From: CBEULR01 sp965544035
GTDB taxonomy: Bacteria; Bacillota; Desulfotomaculia; Desulfotomaculales; Desulforudaceae
Direction: 5' to 3'
Assembly (NCBI GenBank): GCA_965544035.1
Contig: CBEULR010000001.1
Span: forward strand, 62,001 to 126,000
Length of the DNA: 64,000 nucleotides
Below, one piece after another: positions 42,939 to 51,092 of this stretch (its first letter is position 1; the number at the start of each line of letters is the position of its first letter). Under the pieces are notes generated by a model that saw nothing but the letters and a program-made list of their open reading frames with translations, did not search any database and was not told the origin of the DNA. The position numbers and the translations under genes are program-made.

Positions 42939-44189
42939 ATGCGTAACGAGATCTTGAGCACTGAGATCGATCGTCGGCCGCGGTTGGAGATTATCACGCT
43001 TGGACGGTTTGAGGTGCGTTACGGAGACGTGCTGGTCTCCGAAGACGCCAAGCGTTCATACCGGCTGTGGGATCTGTTTCGCTATTTGATTACCTTCCGG
43101 GGAAAGGGCAGTCTGCCGGAGGTGATGGCGGAAACCCTTTGGCCCGATCAGGAATATGAGGATCCCAAGGGTGCGGTACGGACTTTGGTCTATCGGCTGC
43201 GGCGGCTTCTAGCTGAGAAGACGGGAATGAGCGAAAAGATTGATTTTATCACCTTCTATCAAGGGGGTTATCAGTGGAACAACAAGGTCGACTACCGTCT
43301 CGACGCCGATGTTTTTGAACGGCTGTGCGCACAGGCTGAGAAGCTGGTTGCCGGCCATCCCGAGCATGCGATCGACCTGTATCTCCAGGCGCTTTCCCTG
43401 TACCAGGGGGAATACCTGCCCGAGTGTTCCTACCACGAATGGGTGATCCCGGTCCGCCACCATTACCACCGGACATACTTGAAGGCCGTGGTCGAACTGG
43501 CCTCGCTTCTTAAACGCGCCCGGCGCTATTCGGAGATAGTGTCCGTCTGCGAGCGGGCGTTCACCGTCGAGCCTTATGAGGAAGAACTCCACCTGGCATT
43601 TCTGGACGCGCTGGCTTCTTCGGGGAAGCTGAAGCAGGCGCGTGCACACTACGAATACATCACTTCGGCGCTTTACCGGGAATTGGGGGTCAAACCATCC
43701 CTCGCCATGCGCAGCCTGTACCGCCGCATACAGAGCAACGAGCCCGGTGTGGAACTGGATCTGACCATTATCCAGGAAACCCTGGCCGACCAGCAGACGC
43801 CCCGGGGGGCATTTCTCTGTGACCCTGACGTGTTCCGCTATCTGTACAGGCTGGAGAAACGAAGGGGAGAACGCACGGGACAGGCCGTTTTTCTGGCGCT
43901 CTTAACGCTCACCCGCCCTGATTTCGACCGGCCTGATCCGGAGACCCTGCGCCGGGGCATGGACCTGTTGGAGGACCACCTGGTGGGCAGTCTGCGCAAG
44001 GGTGACGTTGTCTCCCGCTGGAACGAGGCCCAGTTCCTGCTGATTATGCCCGGGCTGAATATGGAACAGGCCGAGATGGTCCTCGGGCGTATCAAGAAAG
44101 GTTTTGTAGCGAAATATACCCCCAAGGATCTGGTCCTGCGCACCAAACTCCAGTCTGTTCTGCCTCTTGGGGTTTGTGCGGGGAGCTAA
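42939..44189 (+). CDS. BTAD/SARP-type regulator with degenerate GGDEF-like C-terminus
   Basis: 416-residue cytosolic protein. An OmpR-like winged helix (LEIITLGRFEVRYGDVLV ... VRTLVYRLRRLLAE) is followed by a bacterial transcriptional activation (BTAD, TPR-rich) domain with YLPECSYHEWV and LHLAFLDALASSGK. From about residue 300 a GGDEF-fold-like segment follows (VFLALLTLTRPDFDRP ... LVGSLRKGDVVSRWNEAQFLLIMPG), in which the GGDEF signature reads RWNEA, so it is not expected to make c-di-GMP. It may instead sense a nucleotide. ATG at 42939 follows CAGGAGGAA. It lies between the Tad/transglutaminase block and the TasA-like locus and may regulate either. Confidence 0.8.
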   Translation: MRNEILSTEIDRRPRLEIITLGRFEVRYGDVLVSEDAKRSYRLWDLFRYLITFRGKGSLPEVMAETLWPDQEYEDPKGAVRTLVYRLRRLLAEKTGMSEKIDFITFYQGGYQWNNKVDYRLDADVFERLCAQAEKLVAGHPEHAIDLYLQALSLYQGEYLPECSYHEWVIPVRHHYHRTYLKAVVELASLLKRARRYSEIVSVCERAFTVEPYEEELHLAFLDALASSGKLKQARAHYEYITSALYRELGVKPSLAMRSLYRRIQSNEPGVELDLTIIQETLADQQTPRGAFLCDPDVFRYLYRLEKRRGERTGQAVFLALLTLTRPDFDRPDPETLRRGMDLLEDHLVGSLRKGDVVSRWNEAQFLLIMPGLNMEQAEMVLGRIKKGFVAKYTPKDLVLRTKLQSVLPLGVCAGS

Positions 44190-44553
44190 CCGATTTCGTT
44201 TAAGAGCACGCCACTATACCCACATCCTCTTGGCGGTGCCTCTGTTCTTGAACTTTTCGGAACCATCTCGTTGACCGCATTTCGTTCCTCTCCCTTTCTG
44301 AATTTCAACCCAAACCATTGGCTTTCGATACCCCGTACATGGACATGTAATCGGAATGCAATCCGGTTGTGATTGTCTTGTCATGCAGCCGTGGTATCCT
44401 TACCACAAATTCCACTACCAGTGTCGTTTCGGTTGGATGTGCACTGCTGTTCGGCACTGTGTGTGGCAATAGGGGTGAGCGGCCATTGGCAAGAATAACC
44501 GGCGAAACGCATCAAGAATACGAATCATTCGGCAGGGCGGCTTAGTATGGGTT
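44190..44553 (+). promoter_or_regulatory. Intergenic region with two palindromes ahead of TasA-like locus
   Basis: 364 bases without a clear gene. Two palindromes stand out: TACATG-GA-CATGTA (44336-44349) and GTGGTA-TCCT-TACCAC (44391-44406), about 56 bases centre to centre. They could be operators for a dimeric regulator of the following locus. No strong -10/-35 pair was found. The last 75 bases may be coding (see next gene). Confidence 0.5.
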
Positions 44554-45009
44554 ATGCTGACGCTGGCGTTAAGCCTCATCGGGCTGAGTGTGGCCGCCTG
44601 GCAGGACGGACTATCCGCTACGGCTACAACGGCGACCGGAGATATAAACCCGGTCTTCACGGACTGCGACATTAAATATGAGTATGGTACGGGGGATGCT
44701 TACGCTAGCTTCAACGGCAAGACCTTGTCCATCGAAATTGAGGAGGCCAAGCCCGGATACACCGTCACTTTTGAGTATGAGGTGGAGAATCAGGGAAGTG
44801 TGCCGGTGGTGTTCGACGTAGTTTTGGATTACAGCACGCTCGGCATCGAGGTTACGAATACCCCGCCGCCGAAGAGTGTGCTTGAGAAAGATGGAGACAG
44901 TGTTGTGGGGTATGTGACGGTCACGGTAGGTGAGAATGTGGAACCCGGTTCGTACTACGACGGCATCGGCTTGGTATTATCCTTCAAACAGTGGAACTTG
45001 ACGGACTAA
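44554..45009 (+). CDS. TasA/CalY-like SipW-dependent secreted protein 1
   Basis: 151 residues from the ATG at 44554. It is a small secreted beta protein: hydrophobic signal segment LTLALSLIGLSVAAW, then WQDGLSATATTATGDINPVF, the usual post-cleavage pattern of TasA/camelysin-like proteins, and a beta-sandwich with EEAKPGYTVTFEYEVENQGSVPVVFDV. The N-terminus from 44554 has no positive charges. The frame is open upstream to 44479 and encodes KNNRRNASRIRIIRQ ahead of the hydrophobic run, which would supply them; an ATT at 44485 sits 6 bases after AGGGGTGA. The true start may therefore be that non-standard codon. Confidence 0.75.
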   Translation: MLTLALSLIGLSVAAWQDGLSATATTATGDINPVFTDCDIKYEYGTGDAYASFNGKTLSIEIEEAKPGYTVTFEYEVENQGSVPVVFDVVLDYSTLGIEVTNTPPPKSVLEKDGDSVVGYVTVTVGENVEPGSYYDGIGLVLSFKQWNLTD

Positions 45010-45123
45010 CACAGCACACTGCATTCCAATGAGGAGGTGGATTCCGCCAGGGCTATTGCACGGTTGAAAGGACTAAGAGCTTGGAATTAAACAATAAATT
45101 ATTCTAAGGAGGTATTCTAGAAA

Positions 45124-45741
45124 ATGAAAAAGGTGAAGTACATCGCATTGGTGCTGATTCTAGCCCTCGGGCTGATCGGCGGCGCGTACGCCGCTTGGAC
45201 GAATCAGTTGGTTGTTAACGGAACGGTGGCTACCGGTAATATTGATGTTGTGTTCACGAAGGCTACGAGTGATGATCCATCCGGGCAAGAAAGTGCTGAT
45301 CCCGGCCAGCCTGAGGGCAAGGATGTGGCTTCGACAGACGTAGAAGTATGGGAAGGTGGCAAGGGACTGACTGTAACAGTCAACAATGCTTATCCGGGAT
45401 ATGTATCACGCATTGATTACGAAGTAACGAATAACGGGACCGTGCCTGTGAAACTGCAGAGTAAGAAAATCACCGTTTCAGACGAAGACGCGCTCGAGGT
45501 GGAAAACTGGGGAATCTACTGCTTTAAGTGCTGGAACTGGATTTGGAAGTGCACCTGTGGTCATCAGGCGGATCCGCCGGCCAACCTGTTGGAAATTGGC
45601 AGCCAGATTCACCAGGGTGATACATACAAAGGGAGTATCGGCCATGTGGTTACCGACAACGCATTGCAGGGTAGCACATACACTTACACCATCGAGTATG
45701 ATTTTGTTCAGTGGAACAAGTACGTAGAGCCCGACGCCTAA
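45124..45741 (+). CDS. TasA/CalY-like SipW-dependent secreted protein 2
   Basis: 205-residue protein with signal peptide KKVKYIALVLILALGLIGG and AYAAW cleavage region, then TNQLVVNGTVATGNIDVVF as in TasA-like proteins. An insert rich in Asp/Ser/Gly/Pro (DDPSGQESADPGQPEGK) precedes the core GGKGLTVTVNNAYPGYVSRI. A Cys/Trp cluster (CFKCWNWIWKCTCGH) is unusual and may bind metal. Probable fibre or matrix component. SD AAGGAGGT precedes the ATG. Confidence 0.82.
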   Translation: MKKVKYIALVLILALGLIGGAYAAWTNQLVVNGTVATGNIDVVFTKATSDDPSGQESADPGQPEGKDVASTDVEVWEGGKGLTVTVNNAYPGYVSRIDYEVTNNGTVPVKLQSKKITVSDEDALEVENWGIYCFKCWNWIWKCTCGHQADPPANLLEIGSQIHQGDTYKGSIGHVVTDNALQGSTYTYTIEYDFVQWNKYVEPDA

Positions 45742-45784
45742 CACTTATTCTCTAATGTGGTGACTGTTTCCTAAATCGGGATTA

Positions 45785-45817
45785 CTGCGGGGGATGGGAG
45801 GACCCACTCCCCCGCAG
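45785..45817. terminator. Long GC hairpin after TasA-like protein 2 gene
   Basis: CTGCGGGGG (45785-45793) / CCCCCGCAG (45809-45817) with an inner TGGG/CCCA, followed by GTGTCATCCTTT. The T-run is interrupted, so it may be a stability hairpin as much as a terminator. Confidence 0.6.
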
Positions 45818-45937
45818 GTGTCATCCTTTCAGAGGTGTTTTCGTTACGAATTGAAGAATCGCTGCCGGTTTTCCTGGAGGAAGGGTATAACAAGTGCTTG
45901 GGAGGCCGCGGTCGGTTCCGGGATGGTGGAGTATGGT

Positions 45938-46564
45938 ATGATTAAGAGACTATCCTTATTGGGTTTTTGTCTGTGCCTTGCCCTTCTGGTTCTGCCGGGT
46001 GGTTACGGATCCTGGACGGACGACCTGACGGTGGAAATCGGGGTAAGTACTGGAAGCTGGGAGTTAGATGCTTCCGAAGGCTTGACCAGTGCCGGTCCTG
46101 CTGAAACCGATGGAAGCAGTGTTGTTGGCAGAGGTGAGTCTTTGTCGGGTGCCGGCGAGGTGCCCCGTTTGGGCGGAGATCAGCCTGGTGACGGGGTGCC
46201 GGGAGGATCTCAGGATTCCTCAGCCGGTGCCGGCGACAGTGGTGTGACCGCACCCTCGGGGAGTGATTCCCGGGCAGGCGGAGATCAGTCTGGAGACGGG
46301 ACATCGGGAGGATCTCAGGATTCCTCAGCCGGTGCCGGCGACAGCGGTGTGACCGCACCCTCGGGGAGTGATTCCCGGGCGGGCGGAAACCAGTCTGGAG
46401 ACGGGACATCGGGAGGCTCTCAGAGTTCCTCAAATGGCGGCAGTGATAGCGGTGGAACCATAGCTTCAGGGAGCGATTCCGGTTCTGGTGGTTCGACATC
46501 CGATTCTTCGAGTGGTTCATCAGGGGATTCTGACGGCTCCGTCGGGGGCTCAGCTGCTGATTAA
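45938..46564 (+). CDS. Secreted Ser/Gly/Asp-rich repeat protein with TasA-like N-terminus
   Basis: 208-residue protein. A signal peptide (MIKRLSLLGFCLCLALLVLP) and the SipW-type GGYGSWTDDLTVEIGVSTGSW begin it; after about residue 40 it is almost wholly low-complexity Ser/Gly/Asp, including three tandem 35-residue repeats. There is no sorting signal or anchor, although such linkers usually precede one, so the gene may have lost its 3' end, or the product may be a free matrix polymer. ATG at 45938 follows GGTGGAG. Confidence 0.65.
   Translation: MIKRLSLLGFCLCLALLVLPGGYGSWTDDLTVEIGVSTGSWELDASEGLTSAGPAETDGSSVVGRGESLSGAGEVPRLGGDQPGDGVPGGSQDSSAGAGDSGVTAPSGSDSRAGGDQSGDGTSGGSQDSSAGAGDSGVTAPSGSDSRAGGNQSGDGTSGGSQSSSNGGSDSGGTIASGSDSGSGGSTSDSSSGSSGDSDGSVGGSAAD
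46172..46486 (+). repeat. Three tandem 105-bp repeats inside the Ser/Gly-rich gene
   Basis: Units at 46172-46276, 46277-46381 and 46382-46486; the first two are nearly identical at the DNA level, the third diverged. Each starts with codons for GG(D/N)QxGDG and ends with GSDS. Confidence 0.88.
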
Positions 46565-46611
46565 GCAGATCGATCACCGGACGGAGGCGTAGGTACGGAA
46601 GGGGAAATCGT

Positions 46612-47448
46612 ATGTATAGAAAGATTGGCCGTTTCCCGGGAAAGATGATCATATTGGTCCTGGCCTTGGCGTTACTGGTGGGTGCGGCGCAATGGGATCA
46701 CACTTTCGCCAGCCTCGATCGTCACTTGGAGATCATAGGCGAGGATTCTAAGGGACTTCGGGTGACCGTTGCGCCGGATGACTCGAAGATCTTTAATGTC
46801 AGCGGTTTGTATCCGGGCACGGGTGCCCAGTCCACCGTGACGGTTGGGAATCAGGGAAATGACGCCTTCTCGTTGGCCGTTTCTGTGAGAATGGACGAGA
46901 AGGAGACCAACAACAGCAGGATTCTTTACGACAGCCTGCTATTGACCGTGAATGATATCGACCAAAGAAAAGACGTATTTCACGGCGTCTTGTCCACAAT
47001 TGAGGATGAGATTCTGGAGATAGGTACGATTGTCCCCGGTGGGGAACGGCAACTGTCATTTGCTCTGGAACTGCCAATGGATTCGGGCAATGAAACGCAG
47101 GACCAGCACCTGTCCTTGCTGTGGACTTTCATCGCTTCCGGCGATGATTCCGGCGGCGGCGGTGGTGGCGGCGGCGGTGGCGGCGGCGACACCCGTGACC
47201 GGCCGGAACCCCCGGATGAGGAAATCGAGTTCGGGCCGCAAGAGGAACCATCTGCGCCGCCTGCAGAGGAACCGGGTGAGGCCGAGCCGCAGGATGAGGA
47301 ACTGATCATCCAAGAAGAGGATGGTCCTGCAGGACCGGGACTGCCCAAAACCGGTGAGCTTCCGCCGTGGCTCTTTTATGGTACCGGCCTGATACTGATC
47401 CTGGGTGGATTATTCTTCGGTAGAAAAATCCGGGCAAGCAGACGTTAA
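46612..47448 (+). CDS. LPKTG sortase-anchored surface protein 1
   Basis: 278-residue protein: signal-anchor KMIILVLALALLVGAAQW near the N-terminus, a TasA-like beta-domain (VAPDDSKIFNVSGLYPGTGA, STVTVGNQGNDAFSLAV), a run of 12 glycines, an acidic proline-rich spacer (EEPSAPPAEEPGEAEPQDEE), then the sorting signal LPKTGE, a hydrophobic helix, and an Arg-rich tail. This is the complete cell-wall sorting organisation. The last part matches the second LPKTG protein at the DNA level. Confidence 0.88.
   Translation: MYRKIGRFPGKMIILVLALALLVGAAQWDHTFASLDRHLEIIGEDSKGLRVTVAPDDSKIFNVSGLYPGTGAQSTVTVGNQGNDAFSLAVSVRMDEKETNNSRILYDSLLLTVNDIDQRKDVFHGVLSTIEDEILEIGTIVPGGERQLSFALELPMDSGNETQDQHLSLLWTFIASGDDSGGGGGGGGGGGGDTRDRPEPPDEEIEFGPQEEPSAPPAEEPGEAEPQDEELIIQEEDGPAGPGLPKTGELPPWLFYGTGLILILGGLFFGRKIRASRR
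47185..47381 (+). repeat. 197-bp anchor repeat, copy 1
   Basis: Aligns without gaps to 51672-51868 (offset 4487); only scattered substitutions, mostly silent. Encodes the acidic spacer and LPKTG sorting signal. Confidence 0.88.
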
Positions 47449-47469
47449 GGACCTGGCAGTGTTCATTCG

Positions 47470-47504
47470 GGCCGGGGGGCGTGGTAAGTCTCCCGGCCTT
47501 TTGT
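47470..47504 (+). terminator. Intrinsic terminator after LPKTG protein 1
   Basis: GGCCGGG (47470-47476) / CCCGGCC (47492-47498) then TTTTG. Confidence 0.82.
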
Positions 47505-47674
47505 CTGCATTTAAGAAGTCACCTGATCAGTCACCTGCTTGATTTGTGAACCGATTGCCCGATTGTGAAAGTACGGGCGAAGAATTTGTCACCAATATGT
47601 GATCATCCCGTTACCGTCGTGTGCTATATTATTCTTGGGTGGTTTTGTTGAGGATTCGGCGGGAGTGTAGAGCG

Positions 47675-48850
47675 ATGTCAACCAAAATACGGTTGTTTCT
47701 TCTAAAACCGCGCAACAGAGATGGTTTGGCGGTGACATTCGTTCTGCTATCCATTCTGCTTGTGAAGACCTTTGTTGCCGGACGAATGCTGGGAGGTCTA
47801 TGGGACACATACGTCTTGCCTGCCGCTCTGTGGATTCTGCTTGGATTGTTCATCGTCTATCGGCTTAGTAAGGCGCGTCCCGCCGCCAGGCAGCGTTTTC
47901 GCACTTATGTTTGCTGGCTGGCGTTCATTGCCGGGATGATGGGAGTACTGGCCTTGGTTGCAGCCGGACTTATAGATGGGTTCGGCAGGAGTCCATACGA
48001 CCATAGTCTGGCCGGTATTGTCACCAATGTGCTGTATCTAGCTGCGGTGGTTGGTGGTATGGAGATCAGTAGGGCGTGGCTGATCAATGCTTGGCTATCC
48101 AAGCGTCCTGTTCTGGGAATTGCCTTAACTGGATTTCTTTATTCGTTGTTCTGGTTTCCGTTGACCAGGTTCCTTTATTTTCAGGATGGTTTGGATGCAG
48201 TGAAGTATGTGGGTACAACGTGTCTGCCGTACCTTTCAGAAAGCATTTTAGCTTCTTACCTGGCTTTTTTGGGCGGATGGGTGCCTGCCGCCATCTATCA
48301 GGGGACACTTTTGGCATTTCATTGGTTGTCGCCGGTATTGCCGAATCTCTCCTGGATTATCAATACACTTCTGGGCACGTTTGTTCCGATTTTCGGATTG
48401 GCCCTTGTGCACCAACTATATAGAGGTGAAGCCGTCCGTTCGAAACGTGTACGTGAGGCGGAAAGCCCTGTCGGCTGGATTGTAGTCAGCGCCGTTTCTG
48501 TGCTTGTCATCTGGTTCTCTGTGGGAGTGTTCAGCGTGTTTCCCAGCGCCATTGTCAGCGGCAGTATGTCGCCTGCTATAGACAAGGGTGATGTCGTGAT
48601 TATCAAGAGAGTTACTCCCGAAGAGGTGGCGGTCGGGGATGTGATCCAGTTCCGGGTTGAGAGTATGCCGATCGCGCACCGGGTGGTTGCCATCGAAGAA
48701 CGTGAAGGCGGTTTTGTTTTTCGGACCAAGGGAGACGCCAATCCAAGTGTGGATACGGACCCGGTGCTTCCCGAACAGGTGGTTGGGAAAGTTGTTATGG
48801 TAGTGCCCAAGGTGGGGTGGGCGACGATTGCGCTTAGGAGTTCCGATTAA
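47675..48850 (+). CDS. sipW: SipW-type signal peptidase I with polytopic N-terminal domain
   Basis: 391-residue membrane protease. The last third is an S26B (SipW/eukaryotic-type) signal peptidase with the Ser-His dyad: S297 in SGSMSPAI and H335 in PIAHRVVAI, with the Lys of bacterial-type SPases replaced by His. Residues 1 to about 260 hold about seven or eight extra transmembrane helices, absent from the Bacillus SipW (about 190 residues). Such an enzyme would process the TasA-like proteins encoded nearby. ATG at 47675 is chosen; SD is GGGAG. It is followed 44 bases later by the DUF5305 gene. Confidence 0.85.
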   Translation: MSTKIRLFLLKPRNRDGLAVTFVLLSILLVKTFVAGRMLGGLWDTYVLPAALWILLGLFIVYRLSKARPAARQRFRTYVCWLAFIAGMMGVLALVAAGLIDGFGRSPYDHSLAGIVTNVLYLAAVVGGMEISRAWLINAWLSKRPVLGIALTGFLYSLFWFPLTRFLYFQDGLDAVKYVGTTCLPYLSESILASYLAFLGGWVPAAIYQGTLLAFHWLSPVLPNLSWIINTLLGTFVPIFGLALVHQLYRGEAVRSKRVREAESPVGWIVVSAVSVLVIWFSVGVFSVFPSAIVSGSMSPAIDKGDVVIIKRVTPEEVAVGDVIQFRVESMPIAHRVVAIEEREGGFVFRTKGDANPSVDTDPVLPEQVVGKVVMVVPKVGWATIALRSSD

Positions 48851-48894
48851 ACACCGCTTATTGAATTGAATTATTGGCAAGAGGAGATGTAGAC

Positions 48895-50025
48895 GTGCAG
48901 AAACGACCGATCAAGAATAGCAGCAGACGTGCTATAGCGATTTTCCTCGCTATCCTGTTCCTGGGTTCGGCGGCTGGAGTGGGATGGAGCTATTCCAGGG
49001 CTGCGACGACTACCGAGGAAGTGGCTGTGTATTCGTACGAGCAAGAAGCCAAGGTGGATTACCAGGTTCATTTGTACCCGAACCAGTTCTTCCCCGCCAC
49101 AGCTCAGCTTCCCGGGAAGGCCTACATCAGCGGGCTGACCGATTACATCAGTACTGTTCTGGAATACCGTTTCGACGGAGAACGAGAGGCGGAGATCAGC
49201 GGGGAGTGCGGTGTAGTGGCGACCTTGACCGCCTACGTAGGTGAGGAGAAAGTAGAAGTCTGGAACAGGGCGTTCAACCTGGTTGCTCCCAAGGAGTTCT
49301 CCGGCACGAACGGGGAGACACTTGTGCGGGAGACCGTGCGCGTGCCGTTTGCTGAATACGCGGAGCTTGTAGCGCAGTTGAGGAATGAGACCGGGTTTAA
49401 CCCCTCTGATCTGAGCCTCACCGTGCGGTACAACATCACCGTTGAAGCTGAGACCGACAGCGGGACGATCCAGGATGAACTGTCCCCGACTCTGGTCATT
49501 CCTATGGACCAACGAGTTTTTACCGTGGGCGGCAGTACAACTGCCGGCGGGCCCGGGAGTATCACAGAGGAGAGAACCGTCTCACTGCGGGATGTTGAAC
49601 GGTTTCGGATCGGATTTACCGCTGCTGCGGGAATCGTGGCGATAGCTTTGGCGGCTTTCTTGATGACCACTCGCGGTGTAAAGTCTGAAGTGGATCCGGC
49701 AGCGCAGGAACTGGAACGCTTTTTGAACGACCACGGTGACCGGGTAATCGTGAGCCGGGAAGCGTCGGCGCTCCCAGACAGGGTAATTGCTGTAGATTCC
49801 TTTGAGGATCTGGCGCGGGCGGCGGACGAACTGGAAAAGCCGTTCCTGTGTCTGGGCGCCGAGGATTCGAAAATCTCCTTCGCCGTGCTTACGGGAAATG
49901 AGGCGTACCTTTACAGCTTAGCAGTACCCTCCCGGTTTCCGGTCCGGAATGCGATCGGGAAGAGGCTCGCCTCGATTTATGGCGGAGCGCAGAATCACTC
50001 AGAGGAAAACCTTGATGATGCTTAG
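48895..50025 (+). CDS. DUF5305-like membrane protein
   Basis: 376-residue protein: N-terminal membrane helix (AIAIFLAILFLGSAAGVGW), an extracytoplasmic beta domain (VDYQVHLYPNQFFP, AYISGLTDYISTVLEYRFDG), a second membrane helix at about residues 239-259, and a cytosolic C-terminal domain of about 110 residues. This matches DUF5305, a family seen next to S26 signal peptidases in archaea and Bacillota. Its role may be as partner or substrate of the peptidase; no function is established. GTG at 48895 follows GAGGAG. Confidence 0.78.
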   Translation: MQKRPIKNSSRRAIAIFLAILFLGSAAGVGWSYSRAATTTEEVAVYSYEQEAKVDYQVHLYPNQFFPATAQLPGKAYISGLTDYISTVLEYRFDGEREAEISGECGVVATLTAYVGEEKVEVWNRAFNLVAPKEFSGTNGETLVRETVRVPFAEYAELVAQLRNETGFNPSDLSLTVRYNITVEAETDSGTIQDELSPTLVIPMDQRVFTVGGSTTAGGPGSITEERTVSLRDVERFRIGFTAAAGIVAIALAAFLMTTRGVKSEVDPAAQELERFLNDHGDRVIVSREASALPDRVIAVDSFEDLARAADELEKPFLCLGAEDSKISFAVLTGNEAYLYSLAVPSRFPVRNAIGKRLASIYGGAQNHSEENLDDA

Positions 50026-50049
50026 GCAGAAAGATTGAATTCCGTGTTC

Positions 50050-50081
50050 ACGCCGCCTCGGATGGCGGCGTCTTCGCTTTT
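50050..50081 (+). terminator. Intrinsic terminator after DUF5305 gene
   Basis: ACGCCGCC (50050-50057) / GGCGGCGT (50064-50071), 6-base loop, then CTTCGCTTTT. Confidence 0.82.
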
Positions 50082-50289
50082 ATTATCCTCACAAACACTT
50101 ATTCTCTAGGTATACCCAACCCCGATTACACCACACGTGATCGACATAACATCGGCGTGTGATCGACATGTCATTCCGGTGTGGTAACTCTGTCTATGAA
50201 CGATCCTGAAGCTTCTCAACCGGTGAGCGACACCGGCTGATCGATTTTTCTTCCGGAAAGCGGGGTATGGATGTGGCTGACCTGAATGA
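50082..50289 (+). promoter_or_regulatory. Intergenic region with 22-base-spaced direct repeats
   Basis: GTGATCGACAT occurs at 50137-50147 and 50159-50169, 22 bases apart (about two helical turns), a layout expected for a regulator binding site. A 26-codon frame (50267-50347, beginning MDVADLNERLRMHERR) with GGAAAG upstream lies at the end of the region and continues beside the fragment below; its status is unclear. Confidence 0.4.
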
Positions 50290-50898
50290 ACGCCTGCGAA
50301 TGCACGAACGCAGAGAGAGAAGAAGCAAATCCGTCCCCTTGTTCTAGACAACTTGGCTCCGTTTGATGCACTGGGTGAAGAGGGTGCATTGAGAACACAA
50401 ACCGTCAGCGTTACGGCCACGCTTCCGGGTGAGGCCACCACCAACGCTTATCAGGGATCCAAGATGAACATCGCCTTCGGCGTCAAGGCCTGGCAGACCA
50501 CCAACGACGCTCCGAAGCCCACTGTGAGCAAGGAAGAAGACTGCCCGTTCTACAACGAGCCTGGTGATGAGCCTGGTGGTGAGCCCGAGCCGGTGGAGTA
50601 TTATGGAACTGTAAGTTGGGGGTCGACAAAGTCTGTGTCCAAGAGCGTTAATGGGGTAGGCGGGACTCAGGTTACCCTAACCAATGTAACTATAAGTAAC
50701 GCTGAAGATGCGGACGGCAATCTGGCTAACGGAACTATGAGCGTAAAAGTGTATTATCCCGGACATGAAGCTGACGAGTACACTTGGAGCGGTACCGCAG
50801 TATTTGTAGATGGTGCGGCTACAATTCCGCAAGTAGAATTCTATTTTCCTAGCACAATCTTCAATTCCAATAACATCGTATTCAAGATCTTTGGTTAG
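50290..50898 (+). pseudogene. N-truncated TasA-like protein fragment with extra beta-domain
   Basis: The frame is open from 50290 but has no signal peptide or good start (a TTG at 50353 is the nearest). Its first recognisable part, QTVSVTATLPGEATTNAYQG, is the last third of a TasA-like domain, matching the same segment of the LPKTG protein at 51093 (DVQVCFPGEEADNSYQGSS). A short acidic linker (EPGDEPGGEPEPVE) and a Ser/Thr/Asn-rich beta domain follow. The most economical reading is a secreted protein that has lost its N-terminal two thirds. A chimaeric, still-expressed protein cannot be excluded. Confidence 0.6.
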
Positions 50899-50987
50899 TA
50901 TTGTTGAACCCACTGAAGTCAAGCACCTTCATGATGCGCGGTGCGCCGTGGGACCGGCGTACCGGGCGCAATAACCCGGGGTTAGGT

Positions 50988-51062
50988 CCCGGCCCCTTAG
51001 GGGCCGGGCCCAACGGTTGACCCATTTGCCGTTGCCGAGAGACGCAGTAAATGGGCCAACCG
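50988..51062 (+). ncRNA. Structured leader RNA candidate before LPKTG protein 2
   Basis: Two strong hairpins lie in a row: CCCGGCCCC-TTA-GGGGCCGGG (50988-51008) and a 14-pair stem with one mismatch, CGGTTGACCCATTT (51014-51027) with AAATGGGCCAACCG (51049-51062), closing a 21-base loop. No T-run follows; the gene's SD is 20 bases on. This could be a cis-regulatory RNA, but no known riboswitch class was recognised. Confidence 0.5.
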
Positions 51063-51092
51063 CTGGGAGCGATATTCAGAGGGGGCTGCGAG

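Noticed and set aside
46172..46486. CRISPR-like array
   Set aside because: Units are contiguous without spacers and in frame with a coding sequence; they are protein repeats.
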